Shown: positions 36,301-44,110 of the stretch, in pieces
How positions within the stretch are numbered: position 1 is the first letter of the stretch
How the letters are laid out: each line of letters opens with the position of its first letter
From: a virus
Length of the DNA: 64,000 bases
Direction: 5' to 3' (one strand)
Virus record (IMG/VR): IMGVR_UViG_3300008113_000003
Coordinates: 124,001 to 188,000 of that record
The notes under the pieces: generated by a model
Told to the model about the DNA's origin: nothing
The model's database searches: none
The model's input: the letters and a program-made list of their open reading frames with translations, nothing else
Made by a program: the position numbers and the translations under genes

Positions 36301-36498
36301 ATGTTCTTAAGATCTGAGTTAGATTTGGTAAACGACCAACCTACAGATATTGAAGACCAAGACACTTTAGAAGAATTTTTTACCCCATCTCAAATGGAAA
36401 AAGAATTCTGGGCTAAAATGAATTATGAATCAGATTATTGGTTTTCAGATAAAATAACTTTCAAAATACCTGGTTTAGACGAAGAATTTACGGTATAG
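33394..36498 (+). CDS. Family B DNA polymerase with an inserted extra domain (1034 aa)
   Basis: The proofreading exonuclease is intact: Exo I FDLETTG (Asp175, Glu177), Exo II NSANFDW (Asp240) and Exo III YLIDDLWETMEVD (about 504-516). The polymerase has motif A MDYNSLYP (Asp590), motif B K-x3-NSMFG (Lys655) and motif C VLDTDGVNF (Asp708, Asp710), where the usual Ser after DTD is Gly. Between Exo II and Exo III, residues about 362-490 are an extra module with VFVFGDNILRQGLGGQAKEM and FPKMGIGTGLAQL, not part of any polymerase. It is the phage replicative polymerase, driven by its own host-type promoter. ATG 33400 is an alternative start. Confidence 0.93.
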   Translation: MIMAEYKISLEEIEKFLNGHDDEKYIVNVEYDAETNLIHKVKQDPERGNYIETEPLLAFMWIKNLNKIKELTNFYGNSDAKIKSARQRFGIEIKALGGDHPKLIDGYRYLVTCNQGHKRMLDFFREGGIFVYDKRHDINTHFLMISPVEQYFIHTGKRLFKGFEEYDEIHKFIFDLETTGLDPAINRIFLIGIYTNLGVREIIPVEDDDESERQAITKFFEKINEIKPTIIAGYNSANFDWPFFFKRCEILGLNIQDIAITLKVGELINNKDSILKLGNEVEDYTQTNMFGYSVIDIIHSARRAQAIDSSMKSVGLKYVCKYNKIAKKNRVYIVGDKIGNTWYSKDKFYFDDRTGAYSKTKPALEFMDYIRREDVQANPDKVFVFGDNILRQGLGGQAKEMRGEPNVIGIVTKHTPESTPESYFNDKDFEILKKHIDSDINQIIEKIKEGKTIVFPKMGIGTGLAQLDMRAPKTFKYLKGLLSALRDYINTFQEVDGRYIVERYLIDDLWETMEVDDVYNQSSFLLAKLVPTTYQRVSTMGTAGLWKLLMMTYSFENDLAIPVSDVKRDYTGGLSRLFKVGYSTTLRKMDYNSLYPAIQLAHDVFPSVDVNGAMKSMLKYFHTERFKAKNLASKYKKEGNYQLADKYKRKQLPLKIFINSMFGALGAPMAFQWAEIDVSERITCTARQYLRLMVTFFLKRGYTPLVLDTDGVNFMAPKNGEPFTYIGKGLNDEVEAGKEYTGVKAVVAEFNDTYMRGEMGLGLDGIWPATINLSRKNYALLEDDGSISLTGNSIKSKAMPVYIEEFLGKGMKMLLNGHGYEFVQYYYEYAEKVCNREIPLAKIATKARVKKSINAYINRGGDKNGKQLAKQAHMELAIKHNLDVNLGDTIYYVNNGKTKSHGDAQENKDGEMYATLVPNEIIENQPDYIGEYNVPKYLEALNKKVEPLLVAFPLEVRDKILIKKSGERTMFLRSELDLVNDQPTDIEDQDTLEEFFTPSQMEKEFWAKMNYESDYWFSDKITFKIPGLDEEFTV

Positions 36499-36520
36499 TT
36501 GAAATATTACTTAAATTACC

Positions 36521-36530
36521 GATATTTATA
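36521..36530 (+). promoter_or_regulatory. Late-promoter-like motif GATATTTATA
   Basis: Exact GATATTTATA, 13 bases before ATG 36544, in the 45-bp gap after the polymerase gene. It probably starts the operon of small genes that follows. Confidence 0.55.
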
Positions 36531-36543
36531 GATAAAATATCGA

Positions 36544-37116
36544 ATGTCACAAAGTAATAATATAAAAGAATTTATTGATCAGGATGGTGATATAATCAGT
36601 GGTGACAAAAAATACATTGATTACACTAGCACAACCCATGATACAACCGATGCTACTATTTTGAAAACAAGACAACCGTTTGTTTTTCAAAACTATAGAA
36701 GATATTACGGTGAATCTGTACTACCTTTTAATAACGAAGCTGACTATTGTAAAGGTAACCCTAAAAAGTTTTATGAGTTTTTAGAAAAAAAGGGTATGGA
36801 GCATACTTTTGAGGACTACTTCACTGAGGTAAAACCCAAAAAAGATGTTAAACCAGTAATTGACCCAAAAGATAAGCTAAAAGAAATCGCTAAAGAAAAA
36901 GCGTTTAAAATGCTTGAAGACCTTCTTTCAAAAAGAACTGATAGTGATTACCTTATCTCGAAAGAGATGCCAACGAGCATTGAAGAGGTTAAAGATAAAG
37001 AAAAATTACTTTTTGATAAATTTGACAAGATAGTTGAATTTTTCAGAGACAACCTAAATGAAGGGGAGAAAAAATTATTACTTTCTTATTTTGAAAACTC
37101 ATTAAAAAATGGATAA
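36544..37116 (+). CDS. Unknown late protein (190 aa)
   Basis: The N-terminal ~90 residues contain aromatic beta-like sequence (FVFQNYRRYYGESVLPFNNEADY), followed by a Lys/Pro-rich hinge and a C-terminal helical half (DKLKEIAKEKAFKMLEDLL). No catalytic motif, signal peptide or membrane segment is visible. It is the first gene after a GATATTTATA motif and overlaps the next gene by 8 bases, so late expression is likely. I do not recognise it; a virion or assembly role is only an inference from late expression. Confidence 0.6.
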   Translation: MSQSNNIKEFIDQDGDIISGDKKYIDYTSTTHDTTDATILKTRQPFVFQNYRRYYGESVLPFNNEADYCKGNPKKFYEFLEKKGMEHTFEDYFTEVKPKKDVKPVIDPKDKLKEIAKEKAFKMLEDLLSKRTDSDYLISKEMPTSIEEVKDKEKLLFDKFDKIVEFFRDNLNEGEKKLLLSYFENSLKNG

Positions 37117-37597
37117 TATACATGAAGAAAACTCAAAACTTTTAGGTAATTTCTATGAAGTACCTGAGGAAGTGTTGGTTTACGTAAAGTACGCTTTAAA
37201 TAAACATGGTGAGGATAATAAAACGGCTAAGGGTTATAAAAGAGCTAATCATATTGTTAATAACCCAAATCAACCGTTTGTTAATTTAGTTAACATTAAA
37301 AACTATTTTGACACCCTTGATCCAAATAACATTAATAACGTTGAGTTTGATTTGCATGGTGGTAAAGTAATGAATACTTGGGTCCAGGATTTAATAAAAA
37401 GGGAGAGAGAGCGAGTTGAGGGTAATAAAGTTGCTAGAACAAACGCTGGTATGGATGGTCAATTTAGAAAAGACTCTGAGGGTGATGAATTTAACACCGA
37501 TTTACCAAAAAACGTAATGGATACACCAGACATAATGTTTAATAGTGCATTACTTGAGGATATCAATAAAATAAAAAATTTAATAAATAAAATCTAA
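37109..37597 (+). CDS. Unknown protein (162 aa)
   Basis: The protein has an N-terminal helical region with FYEVPEEVLVYVKYALNKHG, a middle segment NNVEFDLHGGKVMNTWVQDLIKRE and a polar C-terminus ending in an Ile/Lys-rich helix. The segment after VEFDLHGGK through a run of charged residues is typical of DNA- or protein-binding helices. No family is recognised. It overlaps the upstream gene by 8 bases and is followed two bases later by the next gene, so all are one operon. Confidence 0.6.
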   Translation: MDNIHEENSKLLGNFYEVPEEVLVYVKYALNKHGEDNKTAKGYKRANHIVNNPNQPFVNLVNIKNYFDTLDPNNINNVEFDLHGGKVMNTWVQDLIKRERERVEGNKVARTNAGMDGQFRKDSEGDEFNTDLPKNVMDTPDIMFNSALLEDINKIKNLINKI

Positions 37598-37599
37598 TC

Positions 37600-37863
37600 A
37601 TGGCTGACAATATTTTAAAAGTACCAGCGTCAGAGCAATTAAGACAAGTTGCTTTTGAGGAAAGAGAGGGTAAATTAGTCCCAATCAACGAATATAAACC
37701 GAACTCTTTTGAATATAGCGCAACAAACCCTAACGCACTTAGTGGTGACGCTAAAGGAAAAGGTGACATTGGTAATACTACTGATGTTGAAGAAAGATCA
37801 AAATTAGTTGCTGTTAACAATTATAAAGATACCAACACATATCCAGATTCATCTGTAGTTTAA
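37600..37863 (+). CDS. Small unknown protein (87 aa)
   Basis: An 87-residue polar protein without cysteine, signal peptide or membrane segment. It begins MADNILKVPASEQLRQVAFEE and the rest is rich in Asn, Gly and Ser, suggesting a largely unfolded tail. Its close spacing (2 bases after the previous stop, 12 before the next start) supports it as a real operon member. No function can be assigned. Confidence 0.55.
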   Translation: MADNILKVPASEQLRQVAFEEREGKLVPINEYKPNSFEYSATNPNALSGDAKGKGDIGNTTDVEERSKLVAVNNYKDTNTYPDSSVV

Positions 37864-37875
37864 TTTTTTTTATTT

Positions 37876-38442
37876 ATGCTTATTATTGAACAAAACGAGA
37901 ATGAAAAATTGTCCTTATTACGTCAAGCAATTGAAGATAAGGTAGAAATTTCATTTTGGTATAGAGGTGTCAAAGTTAGCGACCCTAAGAATAAGAAATA
38001 CACCAAACAAAACTGGAGATTTGCTCAACCAACCGATTTAGGTAAGAGTAAAGGTGAAGGTAATAGATGGATGTTAAGGGCTTATCAAAAAAGTGGAGTT
38101 AGCAACACCAATAATAGAGCGTGGAAAACATTTTTAGTGGATGAAATGAATAACATAACCCTGTTAAACGCAGATAATAAGGCATACGTTTTACAAAAAT
38201 ATGGCTATTTTGAAAAACCAGACGGATCTGGTTTTAGTTTGAGTGGGGATAAAAAAATGGTTAATGATAAACCAGAAATTAAAATAGATATAAATAAAAA
38301 AAGACCAGAAAATAAACCAGAAGAAAAACCAGCTGAACCTCAAGCTCAAGTACAAAATGTGCCTGGGACCACAGATGATAAGGAAACAATAGCTGAACAC
38401 AGTTCTGGATTCTTAAAATGGATATATAATATATATGGATAA
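37876..38442 (+). CDS. WYL-domain-like protein (188 aa)
   Basis: Residues about 13-115 follow the WYL-domain pattern: a helix (LLRQAIEDKVEISFWYRGV), a basic strand WRFAQPTDLG, WMLRAYQKSG and AWKTFLVDEMNNITLL. WYL domains bind nucleic-acid or nucleotide ligands and usually form part of transcription regulators with a helix-turn-helix, which is absent here. The C-terminal ~70 residues are a Pro/Glu/Lys-rich linker (KPEEKPAEPQAQVQ) ending in an amphipathic helix. It overlaps the next gene by 8 bases. The domain call is moderate. Confidence 0.55.
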   Translation: MLIIEQNENEKLSLLRQAIEDKVEISFWYRGVKVSDPKNKKYTKQNWRFAQPTDLGKSKGEGNRWMLRAYQKSGVSNTNNRAWKTFLVDEMNNITLLNADNKAYVLQKYGYFEKPDGSGFSLSGDKKMVNDKPEIKIDINKKRPENKPEEKPAEPQAQVQNVPGTTDDKETIAEHSSGFLKWIYNIYG

Positions 38443-39043
38443 TCAAGATAAAGCTGCACTATTAGCGCAAGGAATCGCTAAAGCAAGAATGGTGATGGAA
38501 AAAGTTGAGGCCAACACAGGCGGTAAAATGGCTCAAGATAGAGGTATGTCTGGAATCAACAGAGAAATCTATTCAGACAATTACCAAGAACGTGAACCAG
38601 AATACTTAACCGAAGAGGAAGTTGCTGCAAGAACAAGAAATGCCGCTGGTAATGTACCAAAAAACACAATGAGAAATTTAGCAACATCAAAAATGCCAAA
38701 AGAAATACTACAATCATTCATCGACAACCCGATTGTTGATCCAACAATCCCAGTTGGGATGGATAGTTTAATGGAGCAAGTTGCTAAAACGCAACCTAAA
38801 ATGAAACAAATTGAGGAAATGGCTCAACCAAGGCCTGCTGCACCAGCTCAATCGGCACCAGCTATAACAATGGATAAGGAATTAATTGAATATATCATTA
38901 AAAAGACTGTTGAGACTGTTCTTGAAGAACAAGCTAAAAAAACAAGTATTGATGAAAATTTTCAAATTAAAATAGGTGACAAAGTATTTGGTGGTAAACT
39001 AAATGTTTTGAAAGAAAATAATAATAAAACAAATAAAAAGTAA
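38435..39043 (+). CDS. Unknown protein with a Pro/Ala hinge (202 aa)
   Basis: The N-terminal half is helical and charged (AQGIAKARMVMEKVEANTGG, then EPEYLTEEEVAARTRNAAG). A short Pro/Ala/Gln linker (QPRPAAPAQSAPA) leads to a C-terminal helix (LIEYIIKKTVETVLEE) and a small beta element FQIKIGDKVFGGKLNVL. Two modules joined by a flexible hinge are typical of phage head or tail adaptor proteins, but no homologue is recognised. It overlaps the upstream gene by 8 bases. Confidence 0.6.
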   Translation: MDNQDKAALLAQGIAKARMVMEKVEANTGGKMAQDRGMSGINREIYSDNYQEREPEYLTEEEVAARTRNAAGNVPKNTMRNLATSKMPKEILQSFIDNPIVDPTIPVGMDSLMEQVAKTQPKMKQIEEMAQPRPAAPAQSAPAITMDKELIEYIIKKTVETVLEEQAKKTSIDENFQIKIGDKVFGGKLNVLKENNNKTNKK

Positions 39044-39047
39044 AACT

Positions 39048-39212
39048 ATGACAAAAGAACAAGTATTAGGAATCGTAAGACACTTATTAACATTTGTTGG
39101 TGGTGTTTTGGTCGCAAAAGGTTTAGCGACTGATGTTTTGTCTAACGAATTAATCGGTGCCGCTATGACATTAGTTGGTGGTATATGGTCAATCGTAGCA
39201 AAAAATAAATAA
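39048..39212 (+). CDS. Small membrane protein, putative holin (54 aa)
   Basis: A 54-codon gene starts at ATG 39048 and ends with TAA at 39212. The sequence has a short polar N-terminus (MTKEQVLGIVRH), a first hydrophobic segment LLTFVGGVLVAKGLA and a second LIGAAMTLVGGIWSIVA, ending in a basic tail KNK. Two membrane segments, small size and a Lys-terminated tail fit small class-II-type holins. It lies at the end of the late unit, but no endolysin gene is visible nearby, so the lysis role is inferred. Confidence 0.6.
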   Translation: MTKEQVLGIVRHLLTFVGGVLVAKGLATDVLSNELIGAAMTLVGGIWSIVAKNK

Positions 39213-39229
39213 CTAAAAAAGGTAAAAAC

Positions 39230-39418
39230 ATGCATGTAATTAAATTTTGTAAGAATAAGTGTTGCCCAGTTATCGAGGTTCAAGAAAACGCCATAGTATT
39301 AGGCGACAAAGATGGACCAGAAGGTATAACAACATGGACCAAAAACCAATTTGCTGACTTTGTTGAAGCAGCTAAAGAAGGTAAATTTGACGAGATTGTT
39401 AACGAATCTGAAAACTAA
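39230..39418 (+). CDS. Small conserved-looking protein with N-terminal Cys pair (62 aa)
   Basis: The 62-residue sequence begins with FCKNKCCPVIEV, then a GDKDGPEGITTWTKNQFADFVEAA segment. The fold is probably one beta-hairpin followed by a helix. Small proteins of this pattern (Cys-rich start, 'WTKxQFxDFVEAAKEGKFDE') look like conserved phage accessory proteins, but function is unknown. It is the last gene before the terminator at 39443. Confidence 0.55.
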   Translation: MHVIKFCKNKCCPVIEVQENAIVLGDKDGPEGITTWTKNQFADFVEAAKEGKFDEIVNESEN

Positions 39419-39442
39419 GATTCTAACTAGAAAAAATAAATG

Positions 39443-39473
39443 ATGGGGGATTTGATATTCCCCATTTTTTTTG
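39443..39473 (+). terminator. Intrinsic terminator before the glycosyltransferase island
   Basis: An ATGGGG / CCCCAT stem (39443-39448 and 39460-39465) with an AT loop, followed by eight Ts. It ends the polymerase-to-holin block. Confidence 0.85.
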
Positions 39474-39531
39474 TACTTTTGTTTTGATTTTTCCTTAATT
39501 TTTACTATTATTATGGAAACATAGTCAACTT

Positions 39532-40752
39532 ATGAGTAAAATTAACATATTGGTACAACCAAATGACCGAGCTGGTTCGGGTAAATATAGATGCGTAGAT
39601 CCTCACGTGACTTTACAAAATAATAATCCAGATGATTTTTTTGTTGAAATTAATGAAAACGTTAATTTTAATGATGATAGCTATTTAAAAAAGTTCCAAT
39701 TATTCTTTTTCCATAGGGCTCCAGGCGGTAACTATCTACAGGGTGTTGAGATTATTAAGAAGATTAAGTCATTTGGTGGTAAAGTAATCATTGACTTGGA
39801 TGACCATTGGAATTTAGACCCATCACACGGTTTATATCAAACTTCAAAAAAGAATGATATTCCGCTACACACAATTAATATTGTAAGAGAGGCTGATTTA
39901 GTAACAGTTTCAACCCACTTTTTACAGAAAGAGGTTTTAAAATATAACAAAAAATGCGTTGTATTGGCAAACGCTATAAACCCTAACGAAACACAGTTTA
40001 AACCACAACCCAGTCAGTCTGATAAATTAAGATTTGGTTGGTTAGGTGGTTCTTCACACGTTAAGGATATCGAATTGTTAAAAGGCGTACCACAAAGATC
40101 AAATGAGTACGGTGATAAAATGCAAATTGTTTTATGTGGGTATGACACCAGGGGTAAAGTTAAAGCAATACACCCAGAAACTGGTCAGGTTATGGAAAGA
40201 GATATGCAACCTGTTGAAACAACTTGGTTTATGTACGAAATATTTTTAACAGACCACTTTAAAACCATCAAAGATCAAGAGTACATCAAACATTTATTAA
40301 AATTTGATCAAACCCTTAATTATGATGATAAGAACATGCCGTATAGAAGAATATGGACTAAATCTATTGATACTTACGCAAAGGGTTATAATGAATTTGA
40401 TGTGGCTTTAGCGCCATTAAACGATAGTTCTTTTAACATGTATAAATCACAATTAAAAGTTATTGAGGCTGGTTTCCATAAAAAGGCTATTATTGCACAA
40501 AATTATGGCCCTTACACTATTGATCTAATTTCTTCAATTGAAAAAGGTGGTGGATTTAACCCAAAAGGTAACGCTTTGTTAGTTGAGCCGAGTAAAAATC
40601 ACAAACAATGGAGTCAACATATCAAAAGATTAATTGATAATCCTAATCTTGTTGAGGATCTTGGTGAAAAATTATACGAAACTGTTAAAGACAGATATGA
40701 TATAAATTACGTAACAAAATTGAGAGTTGAAATTTATAAAACATTAATATAA
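39532..40752 (+). CDS. Glycosyltransferase, GT4/GT-B-like (406 aa)
   Basis: The protein has a two-lobed GT-B layout. The N-terminal lobe includes a DLDDHWN motif and SSHFL-type segments (VSTHFLQKEVLK), and the C-terminal lobe has RFGWLGGSSHVKD and an EAGFHKKAIIAQNYGPY region, where GT4 enzymes bind the nucleotide sugar. It probably transfers a hexose from an NDP-sugar to an unknown acceptor. It is the first gene after a terminator; its leader is T-rich without a clear GATATTTATA motif. The dUTPase gene follows one base after its stop. Confidence 0.78.
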   Translation: MSKINILVQPNDRAGSGKYRCVDPHVTLQNNNPDDFFVEINENVNFNDDSYLKKFQLFFFHRAPGGNYLQGVEIIKKIKSFGGKVIIDLDDHWNLDPSHGLYQTSKKNDIPLHTINIVREADLVTVSTHFLQKEVLKYNKKCVVLANAINPNETQFKPQPSQSDKLRFGWLGGSSHVKDIELLKGVPQRSNEYGDKMQIVLCGYDTRGKVKAIHPETGQVMERDMQPVETTWFMYEIFLTDHFKTIKDQEYIKHLLKFDQTLNYDDKNMPYRRIWTKSIDTYAKGYNEFDVALAPLNDSSFNMYKSQLKVIEAGFHKKAIIAQNYGPYTIDLISSIEKGGGFNPKGNALLVEPSKNHKQWSQHIKRLIDNPNLVEDLGEKLYETVKDRYDINYVTKLRVEIYKTLI

Positions 40753-40753
40753 C

Positions 40754-41338
40754 ATGAACGATAGATTAGAAAATTTAAACATGGACGATCTTTTTGATGA
40801 TGAAACCAAAAATGAACTGGATAATATCCTAAAACAAACCCAACATATGATGGGTGATTGGGATTATGATCCAAATGACATGACAATTAAATTAAAGGTT
40901 TCTTTTATTAATAAATCAAATAACCCCGATCCAACTTATGAAAAAGAGGGTGATAGTGGTTTTGATATCAGAGCGAATAATGATAAAACGATTGAAATTG
41001 AGCCTGGACACAGAGCTTTAATACCAACAGGCTTGTATTTTGAAATACCCATGGGTTATGAATTACAAGTTAGGTCCAGAAGTGGACTTGCATTAAAAAA
41101 TGGTATTATGGTTTTAAATAGCCCTGGCACCGTTGATTCTGGTTATAGGGGTGAGGTTGGTGTTATTTTACATAACTCAGATAAATCAGCACCTTTTTAT
41201 GTTCACAAAGGTGATAGAATAGCACAAGGTGTTATCGCTGCTGTACAAACAATGGGTAAAACTAAATTTATAAAAACAAACGAACTATCAAGTAGCGACA
41301 GAGGTACTGGTGGTTTCGGATCAACTGGTATTAATTAA
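40754..41338 (+). CDS. dut: dUTP diphosphatase
   Basis: All five dUTPase motifs are present: DSGFDIR (67-73), the PTGL strand (91-), RSRSGLALKNGI (107-118) with PGTVDSGYRGE carrying the general-base Asp128, DRIAQ (154-158) and RGTGGFGSTG (183-192). The enzyme hydrolyses dUTP to dUMP, protecting the genome from uracil and feeding dTMP synthesis. An extra ~43-residue acidic N-terminus precedes the usual start and may link it to another protein. It sits inside the glycan island, between two glycosyltransferase blocks, and its stop overlaps the next ATG by one base. Confidence 0.96.
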   Translation: MNDRLENLNMDDLFDDETKNELDNILKQTQHMMGDWDYDPNDMTIKLKVSFINKSNNPDPTYEKEGDSGFDIRANNDKTIEIEPGHRALIPTGLYFEIPMGYELQVRSRSGLALKNGIMVLNSPGTVDSGYRGEVGVILHNSDKSAPFYVHKGDRIAQGVIAAVQTMGKTKFIKTNELSSSDRGTGGFGSTGIN

Positions 41339-41643
41339 TGGTAGTATTTAAAGATCAAATAAAAGCTTATAAAGCGATCACACAAGATATCTTAAACCAG
41401 ATAGAATATAAAACTGTTTGGTCTGGTAAAAGAATTGAGGTGGGTGATAAAGTTTTGTACGCATTTGTATACCCTTTAAATTCAGAGGACTATAAATTAG
41501 CAACGTTCCTTGAACGTGAATTAGATGAAGTTAACCAAATCTTCACCTATGTACAAACAATAAAAGGTATTATACCTGTATTAAAATATAAAAATGATAA
41601 TCTTGTGAGAGATTTAATCATAGAGGAAGAGGATGAGTCATAA
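41338..41643 (+). CDS. Unknown protein (101 aa)
   Basis: This 101-residue protein has alternating strand-like segments (GKRIEVGDKVLYAFVYPL, IFTYVQTIKGIIPVL) and an acidic C-terminus EEEDES. No catalytic motif or membrane segment is seen. It shares a one-base overlap with the dUTPase stop and overlaps the next glycosyltransferase by 11 bases, so it is translated from the same transcript. It is not recognised. Confidence 0.6.
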   Translation: MVVFKDQIKAYKAITQDILNQIEYKTVWSGKRIEVGDKVLYAFVYPLNSEDYKLATFLERELDEVNQIFTYVQTIKGIIPVLKYKNDNLVRDLIIEEEDES

Positions 41644-43069
41644 AATTAGTATCGTTTTCTCAACGAGAAAAATAGAAAATAGTTTCATTGAACATGTTAA
41701 AAAAACATGTATGTATAAGGGTGTTGAAGTTTTGCCTTATGAAAATAAGGGTGAATATTCTTTAACCGAAATATATAATAAGGGTTTAAACGAGGCATCA
41801 AGCGATATTGTTATTTTTTGTCATGACGATATCTTGTTTGAAACAAAAAATTGGGGTGAAAAAGTTTTAAAAGCTTTTGAAAAAAACCCTGAATATGGTA
41901 TTCTTGGTGTTGCTGGTACTAACCACATGATTAGTGGTATGTGGTGGGAAGTGCGTAATGCGATGCATGGAACTGTTAAACATACCGATGGTGTAAAAAC
42001 ATGGACAAACAAATACTCCGCAAATTACGGCAACCAATTAAAAGAAATGGTTGCTGTTGACGGTTTATTTATTGCTGTTAATAAGGCCAAAATAGAAAAT
42101 GTTTTTGATGATAGATTTAAAGGTTTTCATTTTTATGATATATCATTTTGTTTATCAAACCATATTAACGGTGTCAATATTGGGTTAATATCAAATATAA
42201 CAATATTACATAAATCTGTTGGCCAAGTTAATGAACAATGGATGGAAAATAAAACTTTGTTTGAAGAAATATATGGCGATAAATTACCTATTTGTTTAAA
42301 CGAAGAAACAAAACATATTATCTTCGATAAAGAATTACCAAAGATTGATATGCATGTTCTTTGTTGGAATGAGGAAAAGATTATACCATACTTCTTAAAT
42401 CACTATGAAAATTTTGTTACAAACATTATTGTTTACGATAATAAATCAAATGATAACACCAATAAACTTTTAAAAGCGCACCCAAAGGTTACTATTATAC
42501 CTTATGACACAAATGGGGAAATAAGAGATGACGCTTATCTTCAAATAAAAAACAACGCCTGGAAAAATTCAATCGGTAAAGCTGATATTGTTATAGTTTG
42601 CGATATGGATGAATTTTTGTATGCGGAAGATTTTAAATCAGCGATTATTGAGTTTAATAACAGCGATGCCACGATAGTTAAACCAACTGGGTATGATATG
42701 ATTGTTTCTGATTTTAATTTTGATTATACAAATAAATTAACAGACCTTGTTAAAACTGGTTATAAAAACAACCTCTTTGATAAGATGGTTATGTTTAAGA
42801 CAAAAAACATAACTGATATGAATTATAACGGTGGTTGTCACGTAGCGGCACCTAGAGGTAACAAAGTTAGTCTATTTGAAAATAAATTCTTATTACTACA
42901 TTATAAAAGACTTGGGTTAAAATATTTTTTAAATAAAATGTCTGCTTACAGAAAAAGGTTAAGTGATTTTAATAAAAAATATAAGCTTGGTTATGAATAT
43001 GAATTTGATAACAATAAACATACCGAAGATTTTAATGAGTCTTTAAATAAAATAGTTGAGGTTATTTAA
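41633..43069 (+). CDS. Two-domain glycosyltransferase (478 aa)
   Basis: The N-terminal domain (1 to about 230) has a GT-A-like pattern: KISIVFSTRKIENSF, a nucleotide-binding HDDILFE at the DXD position, and NWGEKVLKAF; it resembles the StrF/GT2-like family. The C-terminal domain (about 235-478) begins IDMHVLCWNEEKIIPYFLNHY and carries CDMDEFLY, a second DXD-type metal site. A single chain could add two sugars in turn. Substrates are unknown. It overlaps the previous gene by 11 bases. Confidence 0.8.
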   Translation: MSHKISIVFSTRKIENSFIEHVKKTCMYKGVEVLPYENKGEYSLTEIYNKGLNEASSDIVIFCHDDILFETKNWGEKVLKAFEKNPEYGILGVAGTNHMISGMWWEVRNAMHGTVKHTDGVKTWTNKYSANYGNQLKEMVAVDGLFIAVNKAKIENVFDDRFKGFHFYDISFCLSNHINGVNIGLISNITILHKSVGQVNEQWMENKTLFEEIYGDKLPICLNEETKHIIFDKELPKIDMHVLCWNEEKIIPYFLNHYENFVTNIIVYDNKSNDNTNKLLKAHPKVTIIPYDTNGEIRDDAYLQIKNNAWKNSIGKADIVIVCDMDEFLYAEDFKSAIIEFNNSDATIVKPTGYDMIVSDFNFDYTNKLTDLVKTGYKNNLFDKMVMFKTKNITDMNYNGGCHVAAPRGNKVSLFENKFLLLHYKRLGLKYFLNKMSAYRKRLSDFNKKYKLGYEYEFDNNKHTEDFNESLNKIVEVI

Positions 43070-43102
43070 GTTTAGCAACTATTTAATTTAAAAAAATATT
43101 GT

Positions 43103-44110
43103 ATGGGATTTTTTAGGATAAAAAAAAGAGTAAAGACTGATAATAATTCTGAGGTCAATACCGTTGATTTTAATAATGAAAGTGATGACATTGTGGAAGA
43201 AAGATTACCTGAAACGCAAAAATCTTCAATCAGAAAAAAATATACAGGTGATAACACTGGTGAACCATACATGAGTAAGCAACCAAAAATTATTAAAGTA
43301 GAAACCGAAAAACCTATAAATAAGTTTTTTAAGAAGAATGATCGTATTATAGATTATTCAATGCCAGATATAACTGAAACGTTTGGTGTTATCGATAACA
43401 TTAATAAAGTAAAACCTTACCCTTTTAGACAAAGAAGATTAGCGGTCTTTATACATATGTATTACCCAGATTTATGGGATACACTAGATTCATACTTAAA
43501 TAATATCAGGTGTGATTTTGATTTATATGTTAATATTGTTATAGATAACTATGATCAAGAAACTGTGTATAAAATAATTGACAAATACCCAAATGCTAAA
43601 ATAATAAAAAATATTAATAAAGGTAGGGATATCGGTGGGTTAATAACGATGTCAAAATATATTATTAAAAATCAGTATGACTCCATATATTTTATACACA
43701 CAAAGAAAAGCCCGCATTTAAAAAGTGGTCATGTTTGGAGAACTGATATGTTAAACACTTTAATGGGTAGTGAAACAAAAATAACTAATTTTATAAAAGA
43801 TATAAGATATAACGATGTTGGTTTAATAGCACCTGGATTATATCTGACAAAATCAATGGGTAGTAACTACAATAACCTAAAAAGACTTTTAAATTTATAT
43901 GAAATCGAATATGATTTAAATAATTTAGAGTTTTCGGCTGGAACTTTTTTCTTATGTAGTGCGGAATTAATTGAAGAAATAGGTTCATTAATGGATTTAT
44001 CTTATTTTGAAGACGGTTCTGATTTAGATGGGCAGATGGCTCATGCTTTTGAAAGATTTTTACCTATACTAATAACAAAGAAAATTAATAAAACAACAAA
44101 ATATGTCTAA
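43103..44110 (+). CDS. RgpF-like rhamnan synthesis protein / glycosyltransferase (335 aa)
   Basis: The first ~110 residues are polar and variable. From about 112 the RgpF family pattern appears: AVFIHMYYPDLWDTLDSYLN, then FDLYVNIVIDNYD, NINKGRDIGGL, and YFIHTKKSPHLKSGHVWR. RgpF-type proteins take part in rhamnose-glucose or other surface polysaccharide assembly, probably as glycosyltransferases. It overlaps the next gene by 8 bases. The N-terminal extension has no recognisable domain. Family assignment is good; the acceptor is unknown. Confidence 0.8.
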   Translation: MGFFRIKKRVKTDNNSEVNTVDFNNESDDIVEERLPETQKSSIRKKYTGDNTGEPYMSKQPKIIKVETEKPINKFFKKNDRIIDYSMPDITETFGVIDNINKVKPYPFRQRRLAVFIHMYYPDLWDTLDSYLNNIRCDFDLYVNIVIDNYDQETVYKIIDKYPNAKIIKNINKGRDIGGLITMSKYIIKNQYDSIYFIHTKKSPHLKSGHVWRTDMLNTLMGSETKITNFIKDIRYNDVGLIAPGLYLTKSMGSNYNNLKRLLNLYEIEYDLNNLEFSAGTFFLCSAELIEEIGSLMDLSYFEDGSDLDGQMAHAFERFLPILITKKINKTTKYV

